In this document: positions 22,825 to 32,100 of the stretch, in pieces
Layout: every line of letters starts with the position of its first letter
Numbering within the stretch: the first letter of the stretch is position 1
Origin: Timema cristinae
Lineage: Eukaryota > Arthropoda > Insecta > Phasmatodea > Timematidae
Direction of reading: 5' to 3'
DNA: 64,000 bases
NCBI GenBank assembly: GCA_039000515.1
Contig: JBCFYV010002255.1
Coordinates: forward strand, 17,632,890-17,696,889
Translations under genes and position numbers: made by a program
Notes under the pieces: model-generated
What the model was told of the DNA's origin: nothing
Databases searched by the model: none
What the model saw: only the letters and a program-made list of their open reading frames with translations

Positions 22825-22991
22825 CTAATAAACGTCACATACGTAGTCCTTGAGATAAGGGATAAGGAACTTAAAGAACACTCAACATATTTCCTAAGCC
22901 TCTGAGGTAATCCGCAATCCTTTATCGGCACGGCTCAAGACGTGCCTCTATCCCAACTCACCTTCAAGATTGTGTTTGCTTCTCATTTCAG

Positions 22992-23090
22992 CTCGTCAGC
23001 TGGAGCGTCTCAGGTTGTGTGGGCCGTACCGACAAGTGCGTCTCTTGATGTCAAACAAATCCGATGTCGCGACGCTTGAGCTCGATAATG
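22992..23090 (+). CDS. candidate internal coding exon of an unidentified host gene
   Basis: A textbook acceptor (GTTTGCTTCTCATTTCAG, branch-like CTCACC upstream) precedes a 99-bp segment that ends in AATG followed by GTAAGC. One frame is open throughout from 22994: 32 codons, starting RQLERLRLCGPYRQV and ending KSDVATLELDN. The exon has phase 1 on both sides and a length divisible by three, so it can be skipped or included without shifting frame. GC and CpG are clearly above the surroundings. I do not recognise the protein, and no partner exon is seen in the window, so its introns would exceed about 20 kb or the exon is a relic. Confidence 0.42.
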
Positions 23091-23164
23091 GTAAGCAAAC
23101 AGTGTGTTGATTAGTAACGATAAGAGCGACAATAGCTAAACAAATGTATAGAAGAAACACAGCA

Positions 23165-23289
23165 ACTTGATGAATAAGACTAAATCTTTATTCACACATT
23201 CACCGTGAATTGAGAAGATAATCTGATAGAGTGGTGCAGCAATTTACACAATGGCAGTAATGTATGTTGACCCATGATTCTTTGCATTT
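23165..23289 (+). repeat. dispersed repeat Z, copy 1, left half
   Basis: TTTATTCACACATTCACCG, TGGTGCAGCAATTTACACA and GTTGACCCATGATTCTTTGC match copies at 38470 and 50815. The repeat is interrupted here by a reverse SINE-A and resumes at about 23577. Confidence 0.6.
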
Positions 23290-23573
23290 TTATTATTAGC
23301 ACCGCTTCTTACTACCCGTTCGGTTTATACGCACTTACGCTAATGTGTAATGGTAGGATGATTGTGAGATGAAATGGAGGACCTACAGTTTATCGTGGGA
23401 TCCGAACCACGGTGGAGGCCTGGCATTCCACACATTCACAAGTTGTGATTAATACACGTCTTGTCAGAGGTGAAGGAAGGGTTTGGTAATCAGATAAATC
23501 TGTGCCGGGACCGAGGATTGAACCCCGGACCCCAGCACAGAAGTCCGACACCTTACCCCTAGACAGCCAGCCA
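23290..23573 (-). mobile_element. SINE-A, reverse, nested in repeat Z
   Basis: The tail TATTATTAGCACCGCTTCTT is at the left. The middle is GATCCGAACCACGGTGGAGG. The head GGACCGAGGATTGAACCCC and CCTTACCCCTAGACAGCCAG is at the right. It splits repeat Z, so the SINE is the younger of the two. Confidence 0.88.
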
Positions 23574-23576
23574 GCT

Positions 23577-23645
23577 ATGTAACTAAAACTAGAAATAGCT
23601 AGGCAACAATATTTTACATTTTCTAGTGGATAAAATGCTTTTTTT
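23577..23645 (+). repeat. dispersed repeat Z, copy 1, right half
   Basis: CATTTTCTAGTGGATAAAAT continues the repeat as in the copy at 38470-38612, which has TATTTTCTAGTGGATAAAT. Confidence 0.55.
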
Positions 23646-23659
23646 TTATATCAATGTCA

Positions 23660-24215
23660 ACCCGCTTCAGTGGCAGAATGGTATAAGGCAGAGGTGCGTA
23701 AACTTTTCTCCCCAAGGTCCATATTGACATATGTAAGGTCTCTAGCGTGTGACAAAAAATCTAAATTTAGTCAATAATGAATTTATTTTCACACAAAAAT
23801 ACATTTATTAGTCATATAACTACCATAATTACCTTACGCACAAGCTTATGCTTGATCACATGTAACATTATAAACATGCTTTCTCTTTTGTTCATATTAA
23901 AAAAAACACCCATTGATTGTGTATATAATTTGTCATTTTATTTAACAAAATCAAGTAGTTTTCCCATGGCGGGTTTAAGGCGTCACTCTCGATTTAGAAT
24001 TACCAGTTGATGGGAGATAAAGGTTAAAATCCTAGTCGGGTCAACTGAAGTATTTTTTCCTACATTGTTTTCCACTCTCCTTCCATGCAATTACGGGGAT
24101 ATTACCTCTAAAACGCTTCCTTCCTCGTCCCTACACCAGAGTAATTATCATATATCGTATAATATGAATAGTTAGTAAAACGCAATGATATGATAGACAT
24201 ATAGGTAAATATACA
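23660..24215 (+). mobile_element. SINE-C split by a hAT-like insertion
   Basis: The head CCCGCTTCAGTGGCAGAATG stops at 23688. The SINE resumes at 23973 with GTTTAAGGCGTCACTCTCG, then the B-box-like AAAGGTTAAAATCC, the body TTTCCACTCTCCTTCCATGC, and a degenerate tail (GTTAGTAAAACGC). The gap is a separate element. Confidence 0.75.
23689..23972. mobile_element. hAT-like MITE inside SINE-C
   Basis: It starts CAGAGGTGCGTAAACTTTTC, a typical hAT-type end. It is bracketed by 8-bp duplications GTATAAGG (23681-23688) and GTTTAAGG (23973-23980), one mismatch apart; 8 bp is the hAT duplication length. The right end (TAGTTTTCCCATGGCGG) is a weak mirror of the left. The interior is AT-rich and non-coding (the frame 23777-24010 crosses its edge). 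Confidence 0.68.
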
Positions 24216-24227
24216 TGATTCCTTCTC

Positions 24228-24422
24228 ACAAATTGTGAATGTGAGGAATGCCAGGCCTCCACTGTGGTTCGGATTCCACGTTAAACTGTAGGTCCTCATT
24301 TCATCTCACTATCACCCTACCATTACACATTAGCGTAAGGCGTATAACCCGAACGGTAGTAAGACGCGTTGCTGCTAATAATAGTAATAATAATAATAAT
24401 AATAAAATAATAATAATAATAA
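24228..24422 (+). mobile_element. SINE-A, 5'-truncated
   Basis: Only the 3' two-thirds remains: AATTGTGAATGTGAGGAATG, CAGGCCTCCACTGTGGTTCG, and a tail with AAT repeats. 5' truncation is usual for LINE-driven retroposition. It follows the degenerate SINE-C tail by only about 15 bp. Confidence 0.82.
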
Positions 24423-24625
24423 CATGATCCCTTCAAAAAGAAAGGCCTGGTATAGTTACGTAACCCCATGACAGATATTAAATAACTGTTGCAATTACAA
24501 AGTGTGGAAAACTAAATTAAATGTGTACACTGAAAACATATTTTATTTATTTTATCGAAAACAAACAAAAAATTGGACATTAAAACTTTTAAACCGTTAA
24601 AACTTATTTTTCCTTGCATCGCACC

Positions 24626-25016
24626 TTAAGGTGGGATGGAAAGGGATGGAGGAAAAGCTAGTATTTTTTGCAGTTTTTATGGCAAAACTTTTTTTGTATA
24701 AAATAATTAAAATATTGCTCCAATACAAACATAGAGTTTAATTTTCTTCACAAAGTGACCTCCAAATTTCTTTAATATCTGTCAAGGATGTTCTGGAATT
24801 TAACGACATATTTTCTTTTCATTTAAAAAGTTTGTCATCTAATGCCACTATGTTCATGATGAATATCCAAAAATTTTGATATCGACATGTGAAGAAATTA
24901 AATTATATGTTTATATTCGAGCAATATTTTATTTATTTTTGGCCAAAAAAAGTTTTGTCATAAAAACTGCAAAAAAGATTGGCCTTTTTCTCGCGAACCC
25001 TTCCATCCCACCTTAA
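24626..25016. mobile_element. hairpin MITE, copy 2
   Basis: TTAA occurs at both ends (24626-24629 and 25013-25016). The ends GGTGGGATGGAAAGGGATGG and AACCCTTCCATCCCACC are near-perfect mirrors. The arms carry TTTTTGCAGTTTTTATGGCA and its mirror. No ORF. Confidence 0.88.
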
Positions 25017-25326
25017 GATCCACCATATTGGTAACAAGCAAGATAAACCTGTTACCTTTATAAGGGTAAAGTTCATAAGCTCGTGACGCGTCGCAAAATC
25101 TTAGTTATTGGGAAGGGACAGAACAAACACATTTTCACTTTAATTTAGAACATTCTAAATTATTTAGTACTAAATAAACAACATGAATAATATGATAACG
25201 GAATTAATTTGATAAGCCATCCAACACAAGTTACCTAAATCATCTAAGCACTGTTACAAACAGGGAACTTCTATTTTAATCATAAAATAATTCACTATTT
25301 CTTTTACGGTACAAGTGTTTCCAACC
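25017..25326. other. AT-rich spacer
   Basis: Nothing recognised. Confidence 0.4.
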
Positions 25327-25566
25327 AATTCGATGGCCGCATGGTCTAAAGCGCCTCTCTCTTAGTAGACTAGACTGCCGAGGACGTTGAGATCAAAGAT
25401 CTAATCTCAGTTAGGTGTACTTTAGGGTTTTAATAAAAAAAAAATCCCCTCTACCTCCATGTAAATGCGGGTAGTTTTCTATAAATATAACCTTAAAATA
25501 CCTAAAAAAAAATCGTAGTTAATACACAAGCGTATAACCCAAATGGGTAGTAAGATGCGGTGCTAG
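25327..25566 (+). mobile_element. SINE-C
   Basis: The head is TTCGATGGCCGCATGGTCTA and AAGCGCC. A degenerate B-box region (GATCTAATCTCAGTTAGG) follows. The tail is GCGTATAACCCAAATGGGTA, GTAAGATGCGGTGCTA. Confidence 0.85.
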
Positions 25567-25689
25567 AAAAAAAAGTTTCTCATTTGAATAGACTATTGAG
25601 AAAAAGGGGGGGACTTGCTCCCCCCCGCTAAGGACGCCCGTGTGGTAAACGGAGGGTATTTTTAAGAAACACTTTTTTAATTTTTTCTT

Positions 25690-26125
25690 TCAAACCATAA
25701 AAACAAACCTTTTTGGACGCCATCCTTGTGAACACTCCAAACATATATAGCTAATGGACTGTTTTACGCAGGTATTCTCATAAAAACACGTACACGGAGG
25801 GAGGGGAGGGGGTGTTGAGGGGTGAGGTGGAAGGAGTATTTCAGTCGTGTTTGAAGGTTTGGAACGTTTTTGAAAGGAGAGAGGGGAGGAGAGGTATTGA
25901 TAAGGCGTGGTGAAACGCCAATGATCTGAGAGCTCTGGGCAGAAACCACGCCTTGCTTCCCAAAGGCCTGGGGAATCCACCGGTCCCTCCTTGTCCTTCC
26001 AGACTAGACCAGAAAAGGACCTTGGCGTTGTACAGGATGGAGTCAGTGTGAGACGCACATAAGCTGGATACGAACATAAAAAATAGGGAAATGAGACGGT
26101 ATCCGGTGACGTTACTTAAAGCCAA
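25690..26125 (-). other. GC-rich segment with two overlapping minus-strand frames
   Basis: Frames of 94 codons (TTG start at 26125; contains a hydrophobic YRLISLFFMFVSSLCA stretch resembling a signal peptide) and 122 codons (26058-25690) overlap. CATTTCCCTATTTTTTATG then TTCGTATCCAG on the minus strand could serve as an acceptor. The plus strand here is purine-rich, so its complement is short of stop codons, which weakens the case. No known family is recognised. Confidence 0.22.
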
Positions 26126-26545
26126 TAATAGGATTTATGATGACGTTCTAATAAGTGAGTTTTAAAAATATAACATTAAAAATAAAACCATTAATTTTTT
26201 TTTATAATTATAAAAACTATATTTACACTGTCACAACAATTTATTTTTAAATCCTTCAGTAATTTTAAACACAGTTTTTTTAATCGTCCTCAACTCAAGA
26301 TATTTGGTTCATGCGTAAAAATGGCCAGTAGGAACCTTACTGTTAATATGTAGATTTAAAAAAAATTTGTAAAATTAGATAAAACAAAAAAGTGTATTTT
26401 GAAATGCATGTCAATGCTGTCCGAGCTCAAAATTTAGAGCGAGTTTGTACATTCGTCACCTAAAGAGGGGAATTTCTATCAGTAAATAGACTAAGGCCTT
26501 GCATGGTGAATAGCTAATATTCTTCCATTTATATCTTTTTGTACA
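26095..26545 (+). repeat. dispersed repeat X, copy 2
   Basis: Collinear with 14505-14990. Landmarks are GTGAGTTTTAAAAATA, AAACCATTAAT, ACACTGTCACAAC, GCCAGTAGGAACC, CTATCAGTAAATA and GCTAATATTCTTCC. Confidence 0.65.
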
Positions 26546-26857
26546 ATGATAATTAAAAATGTGATAATGTCTGGAGTCTTTTCAAGTGTATGGTCATTAC
26601 TGACTAAGAGGGACATGGCATCAAGTCAGTTTGCCAATTTAGCGACTTTAACGGGTATGAAACGACTAGTTTTCATCTTTAGCGCCTAGTGACTAATCTG
26701 GCTACTGGAAACATTCCTTAAATTTATGTCAAATTCATGTTTTTATTTTATCCGGATTATTCATATTTAAATACAATAAAAATATCAGGATGAGAAAGGC
26801 AAAGTTGAAAGAAAATGTACCTTCATTTGTGTGGACAAAGAAAGTAAGAAGCTTTTT

Positions 26858-27210
26858 TTTTTTTACACCCACTTCTGATTTCAGTCCAGCCACCTGTCAT
26901 CCTATCCGGATTAGATGGACTTGACGTTTAGTACACGTGCTCACCGATGGGATAATAGTTAGGAAATTGGTTCCATCACAAGGGGTGACGACATTACTAA
27001 GATTATCATCCAGCCCTAAGCAAATACAGAATCAAATGGCAAGGTAATGCCTCTCCTATCATCCCCATATTTATCAGATATACGTCCATTAATATTCACA
27101 CGTGGTCTAGGCTCCTTAAACCTGTCTGATAACCACAAGCCATGAAGATAATTATCATCGAAATAGGCGTGTGTACAGTTGGCAGCCTTGAGGCGTGCTT
27201 GGATGATAAT
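26858..27210 (-). pseudogene. retroposed coding fragment with 3' UTR and A-tail (minus strand)
   Basis: On the minus strand an ATG-less frame of about 64 codons runs from about 27206 to a TAG at 27012. It includes ARLKAANCTHAYFDDNYLHG, then LWLSDRFKEPRPRVNINGR and DDRRGITLPFDSVF. About 140 bp later the strand runs into A11 (the T11 at 26858-26868). This layout (coding end, short 3' region, A-run) suggests a 5'-truncated LINE or a processed pseudogene. I do not recognise the protein. A TTTCAG string next to the T-run would also read as a plus-strand acceptor, but I think this is a side effect of the A-tail. Confidence 0.4.
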
Positions 27211-27297
27211 ATATAATTATATTAAGTAAGACGATTCGATTAGCCTGGAGGTTTGATGTACAATACCTGCATAATCAATCACCTATATTAAGGTGGG

Positions 27298-27525
27298 AGT
27301 GTAGGGAAAGCGAGCTAAGGGCGGGGTTTTCGCAGTTTTTATAACAAAACTTGTTTGGGGAAATTAAATAAAGTATTGTTCCAGTAGAAACATAAGAGTT
27401 TTAATTTTAATCACCTGGTGATATCAACAGTTGTTGAATATCTGTCATAAGCATAGCAGCATTAGATGAGAAACTTTTTTTTAAATGAAGAGAAAAAGTT
27501 GTCATTAAATAAAATATAAAATGAG
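27298..27525. mobile_element. hairpin MITE, copy 3, right arm lost
   Basis: It starts TTAAGGTGGGAGTGTAGGGA and runs through the centre (ATCAACAGTTGTTGAATATC, ATGAAGAGAAAAAGTTG). Most of the right arm is missing. Confidence 0.78.
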
Positions 27526-27559
27526 AAGCTTTAAGATTTTAATATGGTCAAAAATATGT

Positions 27560-28170
27560 AGATTTTAATATTATTTTTTAGCAGGTGATATTTAGAACTA
27601 TTATGTTGGCAACTATATTTCTAACACTTATAAATAACCTATCCTACTGCGTAAACCCTATAGTTTACAACAAAACACTTGGAACGAAAACTTCACGGGA
27701 CGTAAAACACAGTGTTTCCGGGGTTTTTTTTTTTTTTTTTGCCTCCATCCCTGCCAACTTCCCAGACCGGAATTTACATTCGAATTGCTGGGGTATCCTG
27801 CAACAAGGAAAAAGAGGGCCCTTATCGACCAGACCTCCCCCACCCTCCCACTACGAGTGTCTGGGAGGGAGGGAAAGGGGATAGGGGTTTTTCAAGCAAG
27901 GAAAGGCCACCAGGGTAGGAAGGGTCGCGACCCCTCACCTCTCCTTCATCTGCATGCTGCGTTCCGGAGAAATGCTCCGGGAGAATGGAATCACATCCCC
28001 GGAGTCAGCCCGTCGTGCCCGGACTGACAAGCAGTCGCCCCCTTTTCCAAGGACCAGGCAGGATGGACTATGATGGAAAGGATTACGTCTAAAAATACCA
28101 GAAATGAGTTGAATATACAAAGGGGTGCAGGCCCCCCCCCCCCCCCCTCTTGCCACATCCACACACACAA
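27560..28170. other. GC-rich segment with poly-T acceptor-like run and poly-C tract
   Basis: T18, then GCCTCCATCCCTGCCAACTT and CCCAG, is a strong acceptor-like string. It is followed by an open frame from 27762 (TGIYIRIAGVSCNKE…) to a TAG at about 27916. Other frames overlap on both strands. GC drops sharply after 28080. A C15 run ends near 28147. It could be a host exon, or the GC-rich 5' part of a retroelement whose T/A run is incidental. No family is recognised. Confidence 0.25.
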
Positions 28171-28344
28171 GATAAAACTTACAGATCTAGCTTGTTTGTT
28201 TGGAAAGAATTATGAGCTACGTGAAACAAATAAAAAAGAATTGTGTTTTACAACAACAACAAAAATCTAGGGTGTGTGTGTACCTGAGGGTGAAGTTTCT
28301 TTTTCGAGATATTGAAGAATTTTTATTGCAAGTATCAATCTGAC

Positions 28345-28470
28345 ACCTTAGTTCGTCGGTAACGTGTCTACTTAGCTAAGGGTTCAATTCCCGGCGTTGC
28401 CGAAAAATGTATCACTGGTGTGAATGTAGATTTAACTTTTCAAAGTGATAAATTAACGGCTGGGGGACTG
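28345..28470 (+). mobile_element. SINE-E
   Basis: The head TTAGTTCGTCGGTAACGTGT and AGCTAAGGGTTCAATTCCCGG has A- and B-box-like motifs. The body CGAAAAATGTATCACTGG and AAAGTGATAAATTAACGG matches the reverse copy at 38219-38350. Sequence as far as about 28620 (GGGGGACTGGATTTTGTGCC) may belong to it. Confidence 0.7.
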
Positions 28471-28620
28471 GATTTTGTGCCGGTCCTAGTCCTTTTAAGT
28501 TAGATTATGGGGCAAATGAAGCTACGACAGGCCTAGCCAGATGGTAGGGGAAAATTTATGGCTGAATTATAAACTGACCAGGCCACATGCTGGAAACAAT
28601 AATGGATGTGAAAAAATTAT

Positions 28621-29132
28621 AAAGATATGAAGTAATAATAACATCTTTGACAGAGTGTAGGGAGGTCTTGTTTTAACTTAACCATTTAGTATTATGTCCT
28701 TCTATCTGTACAGATGTTATTCAGCGATAACTTACACATGGTGACAATTTTAACGAAGTTAGGTGAGGCTATTCTTCAAACTTAGACCAAATTACACACA
28801 GTAGGTGTATAATTTTCAATATGCTTATCGGTTGCAATATAACATCCCCTCAAAAGGTTTTTCATTCACTATCTCATATAAATTGATTGAAATTTAAAAT
28901 TTTAAGCAATCGATCAAGTAAATTTCGACCTACACTTGAGACTGGTGTCTTAAACCATTTAGACAACAGTTATTCTCCATGAATGTAATGTATTTATTGA
29001 ATAATAGCATTCATGTTGATTTATGTCTAACGTAATAGCCAAGGACAAATAAATATCAACTTCAAATCAAAGGGAAAACTATAAGGGATGCTTCAATTTG
29101 AAATCCAAAGAGAAATTTTAAAATAATATTAT
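28621..29132. other. unannotated AT-rich sequence
   Basis: No recognisable feature. Confidence 0.4.
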
Positions 29133-29530
29133 ACGGTAGCTACAAAAAATATTTTACAAAATTCCCTGATTTTTACAGGTTTTCCAGGCAACATTTTTCA
29201 ATTTTCCCTGAATACTTTACTCCAGTTTTAATGTTAATTTATTATTGTTAACATATTTAAAAAAGTTTGTATTTATTAAACATAAACGGTGATATCAGGT
29301 TATTTTAAAAATTAAAATGTTATTTTTTTTTAGGTATTATTAACTTTTGTTTTAGTGTTTAGTTGCGAAATTAATGAGATATTTTAGAAATAAATTTTTA
29401 AAATTCCTTGATTTTTCCTTATTTTCAGTTAAATTCCCTGACATTTCCCTGTTTTCCCTGTCATCCAAAATTCTAATTCCGTTCCTGATCCAAATTCTGA
29501 TTCCAGGTTTTCCCTGTCTGTAGCCACCGT
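29133..29530. mobile_element. MITE with ACGGTRGCTACA ends ('TTCCCTG' type)
   Basis: The left end is ACGGTAGCTACAAAAAATAT and the right end is its mirror, CTGTCTGTAGCCACCGT. Both arms carry repeated TTCCCTG words (AAATTCCCTGATTTTTACAG, TTTCCCTGTTTTCCCTG). About 398 bp. The frame at 29352-29546 is inside and not a gene. Elements rich in TTCCCTG with GGTGGCTACAG ends occur in several animal genomes as far as I recall; the superfamily is not determined. Confidence 0.7.
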
Positions 29531-30189
29531 GTATTAGTAAAGACAAGAACGTGGCATAATTCTTAACATGATGAACTTATCAATTTTTGAATGCAAGGGG
29601 CGTGGTCTACTGTTCACAGAACTATTAGTTACCATGGGTGAAAATGTTGCATTGGTAGATACGTTTAGTTTAATTTTAAATTCTTAACAGTTCTTGCAGA
29701 TTTGTCGTCAACATGGAAGAACTAACTTTAACATTACATTTTTTTGTTAGTTTTAAAATTTTATGCTTGGATTTGATCAGATCTCCGATAGTACAAATTC
29801 CATAAGACTGTTTGTTGTTGCTTGATTCGAATCAGGTGTGTTTATACGCTTTGAATTGAATTTTTATAGTGAATCGCGCTAATTGAAAGTCAACGTTAAG
29901 AGTTCGCATCAAATGCCAATTATCTCTCTGTTAACAGTCAGCTAGAAATTGTAAATTATTTATAGGAACACCATTGGACGTGAATCATTTCATATTACAC
30001 ATTAATGGCGATAAAAAGCTAATAAAAGTGGCTGATATTGAACATTATTAAAATATTAAGTCATATTTAGATAAAAAATGTTATGAAAATGTCGTTTTTG
30101 ACCATTTTAAAATGACTTCAGAGATAATTACTGTGCACAAATCCTCCTCTCATAATATGGACACACTGTATTCGCCACCGTGGAAAATT
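29531..30189. other. unannotated AT-rich sequence
   Basis: No recognisable feature. Confidence 0.4.
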
Positions 30190-30572
30190 GTGAGTAAGGG
30201 GATGCGAAAATAGGTTAGTTTTTTGTAGTTTTTATGGCAAAGGTTTTTTTTTTTTGCTAAGATAAATTCAATATTTATCCAGTAGAAACACAGAATTTAA
30301 TGTTCTAAACAAGGTGATATCAACATTTGTTAAATATATGTCACGGGTTTAGCGGAATTAGATCAGAATATTTTTTTTTATAAATGAAGAGAAACGTTGT
30401 CATTAAATTCCAAGACACCCTTGATGGATATTCAATAAATGTCAAGGTCACCACGTGAAGATAATTAAATAATTTGTACTGAAGCAAAAATTGATTTATT
30501 TAGACCAAAATGTTTGCTTTAAAAATTGTAAAACTACTGACCTTTTCTCTCTTTCCCTACATCCCCAAGTAA
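30190..30572. mobile_element. hairpin MITE, copy 4
   Basis: The arms carry TTTTGTAGTTTTTATGGCAA and its mirror. The centre is TGAAGAGAAACGTTGTCATT. The ends (AAGGGGATGCG and TACATCCCC) lack a clean TTAA. Diverged copy. Confidence 0.78.
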
Positions 30573-31031
30573 ATGTTCCTCGAATTGGCGTGAAATGAAA
30601 CCAATGACAAAAAAAAATCTTCCTCAGAAGACTAGAAAATAGATGCTTTTATCCACGTGCTTCCCGTTGCAGTATTTATTCTTTTTTTTAAAAAATATAA
30701 ATTTATATTATTCATTATTAAGTAAACTTTGAATGCAAAACAAAACATATTTGAATGACGAAAGACTGAAGTCTCCTTCGTCCGCAAGACTTGTCTACCG
30801 TGACAAAAGCGTTATTCCAGGGATTATTCCAAGCTTTCCAATCAAGGAGATAACAGAAGGATAAACAAAAGGCACGTGGGAATGGATCCGTGGAGAAGAT
30901 ATTCCTCTTCCTTCCCCCTCCCTTTTTTTTTCAAAACCTTCAGCCACGTACAATTATTGAAGACGTTATACAAATACAACTGGGGGTGGTGAGGGAATTA
31001 AGAGGGAGGTGTGATGAGTTGAAAAGTTTAT
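30573..31031. other. unannotated sequence
   Basis: AT-rich, then purine-rich toward 31000. Nothing recognised. Confidence 0.35.
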
Positions 31032-31559
31032 TCAAATAAACAGAAATGATTGCCGGGAAAAGCAAACCCAAGTTTTAGGGTGGTTTGCATTAGGAATATT
31101 TGCCTTAGTGTTGAAAGCATTCATAATACATTTTAAAACCAATGGCATCGTTAAAATTATAATATAGTTTTGGATGGCTAGATACAGGAGAGAAAAGAGG
31201 GCTATCAATAAATAAAAATTTCCAAAAATTTGTTTTTTATAATCAAAACAAATTATATTAGTAACAAGCGTTATGGTGATGTAGTTGTTCAGTCTACAAC
31301 TAATTGTATTTTTCTGAATATAACAAACGACATTACATCTTCCAAAGTTAGTAATGTAGCAATATAATTTAGGGCTAAAATATGTTTTTGAAAAAAAAAA
31401 AATTGTTATTTTCTCATACGTATCCTTTACCCACTCTTTATATTTAAAACTTTTGAAGTGATTCACAACATAAATTATTCCTAGAATCTTTGCCAAAACG
31501 ATTTTCCACACATTATTTTTTAACGAAATCATACATGCACCAAGGATGTGAATAAACAT
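31032..31559 (-). CDS. hypothetical 175-residue hydrophobic protein (longest open frame)
   Basis: A true ATG (31559-31557) opens 175 codons to a TGA. It is the longest frame in the window, in DNA so AT-rich that stops should fall about every 12 codons, so chance alone is unlikely. There is one convincing membrane segment near residues 115-140 (FYLLIALFSLLYLAI, then IIILTMPLVL), about nine Cys, and an FFF encoded by a T-run. No signal peptide or family motif is recognised, and there is no similarity that I can see to the LINE or SINE features. It may be an intact small gene, one exon of a membrane protein, or a chance frame. Confidence 0.27.
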   Translation of the reverse strand: MFIHILGACMISLKNNVWKIVLAKILGIIYVVNHFKSFKYKEWVKDTYEKITIFFFSKTYFSPKLYCYITNFGRCNVVCYIQKNTISCRLNNYITITLVTNIICFDYKKQIFGNFYLLIALFSLLYLAIQNYIIILTMPLVLKCIMNAFNTKANIPNANHPKTWVCFSRQSFLFI

Positions 31560-31787
31560 TTAAAATTTAAAAAATATTCCAAATGATATAAATTTTTTTA
31601 AATGACATTTTCTTCCTGGCAAAATTTCTTGATTTCTACCAAACCGACTTTCATTTTTTTTCTTTTTAATGTTTAATAGCAAAACCACCATTTATTGGTT
31701 TACTATGTAAATGTTTGGATGCTATGCCACAAAAAAAAAAGTCGTTCGGTGTTAAAAAAATAGTTTTTAAGCTGGGTGTTTTCTTCA
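31560..31787. other. AT-rich spacer
   Basis: Nothing recognised. Confidence 0.4.
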
Positions 31788-32100
31788 CCATCCTGTATCC
31801 TCAATCTTGCTAATGGTTTGATACAGCTCTCTTCAGTGTTGTCCATCCTAGGCCAAATTTTTCACATCTTTGTACCTTCTTCCACCAACGTCGTCCACTA
31901 TCTAATTCATTTACTAAAGTCATGGTGCTCCTCTTAAATGTATTCCTTTCACATCTCCTTCTTTAATCATCTACATCAATTGATTATGTCTCAGTATATG
32001 GCCTACCATGTTACCTTTCCAAAATTTCCTTTCTTAATATGCCTTTCTTAGTGGTTCTGTATTTGATACAAGCATTCTTCACTCAACTTCTAATTTTTTT
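31788..32100 (-). pseudogene. degenerate LINE ORF2 C-terminus
   Basis: Minus-strand translation from about 32025 gives KGNMVGHILRHNQLM, a stop, MIKEGDVKG…RGAP, several stops, VDDVGGRRYKDVKNLA and finally RELYQTI. This is the post-RT C-terminal region typical of insect non-LTR retrotransposons (VGHILRH … RRGRP-like … YxDVKxLAxDRxxWR). At least six in-frame stops show that it is long dead. It differs from the 11 kb fragment (FGHV versus VGHILRH), so at least two LINE lineages are represented. Confidence 0.8.

Noticed and set aside
22716..22931. Minus frame with a run of about 20 Leu
   Set aside because: The Leu run is the translated (AAT)n tail of a SINE-A.
25690..26058. 122-codon minus frame as a gene
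   Set aside because: It lies opposite purine-rich DNA, where stops are rare, overlaps another long frame, and shows no known motif; kept only as a weak GC-rich segment.
26858..26900. Strong splice acceptor (T11 … TTTCAG) on the plus strand
   Set aside because: The T-run is better explained as the A-tail of a minus-strand retroposon, and plus frames after it close within about 14 codons.
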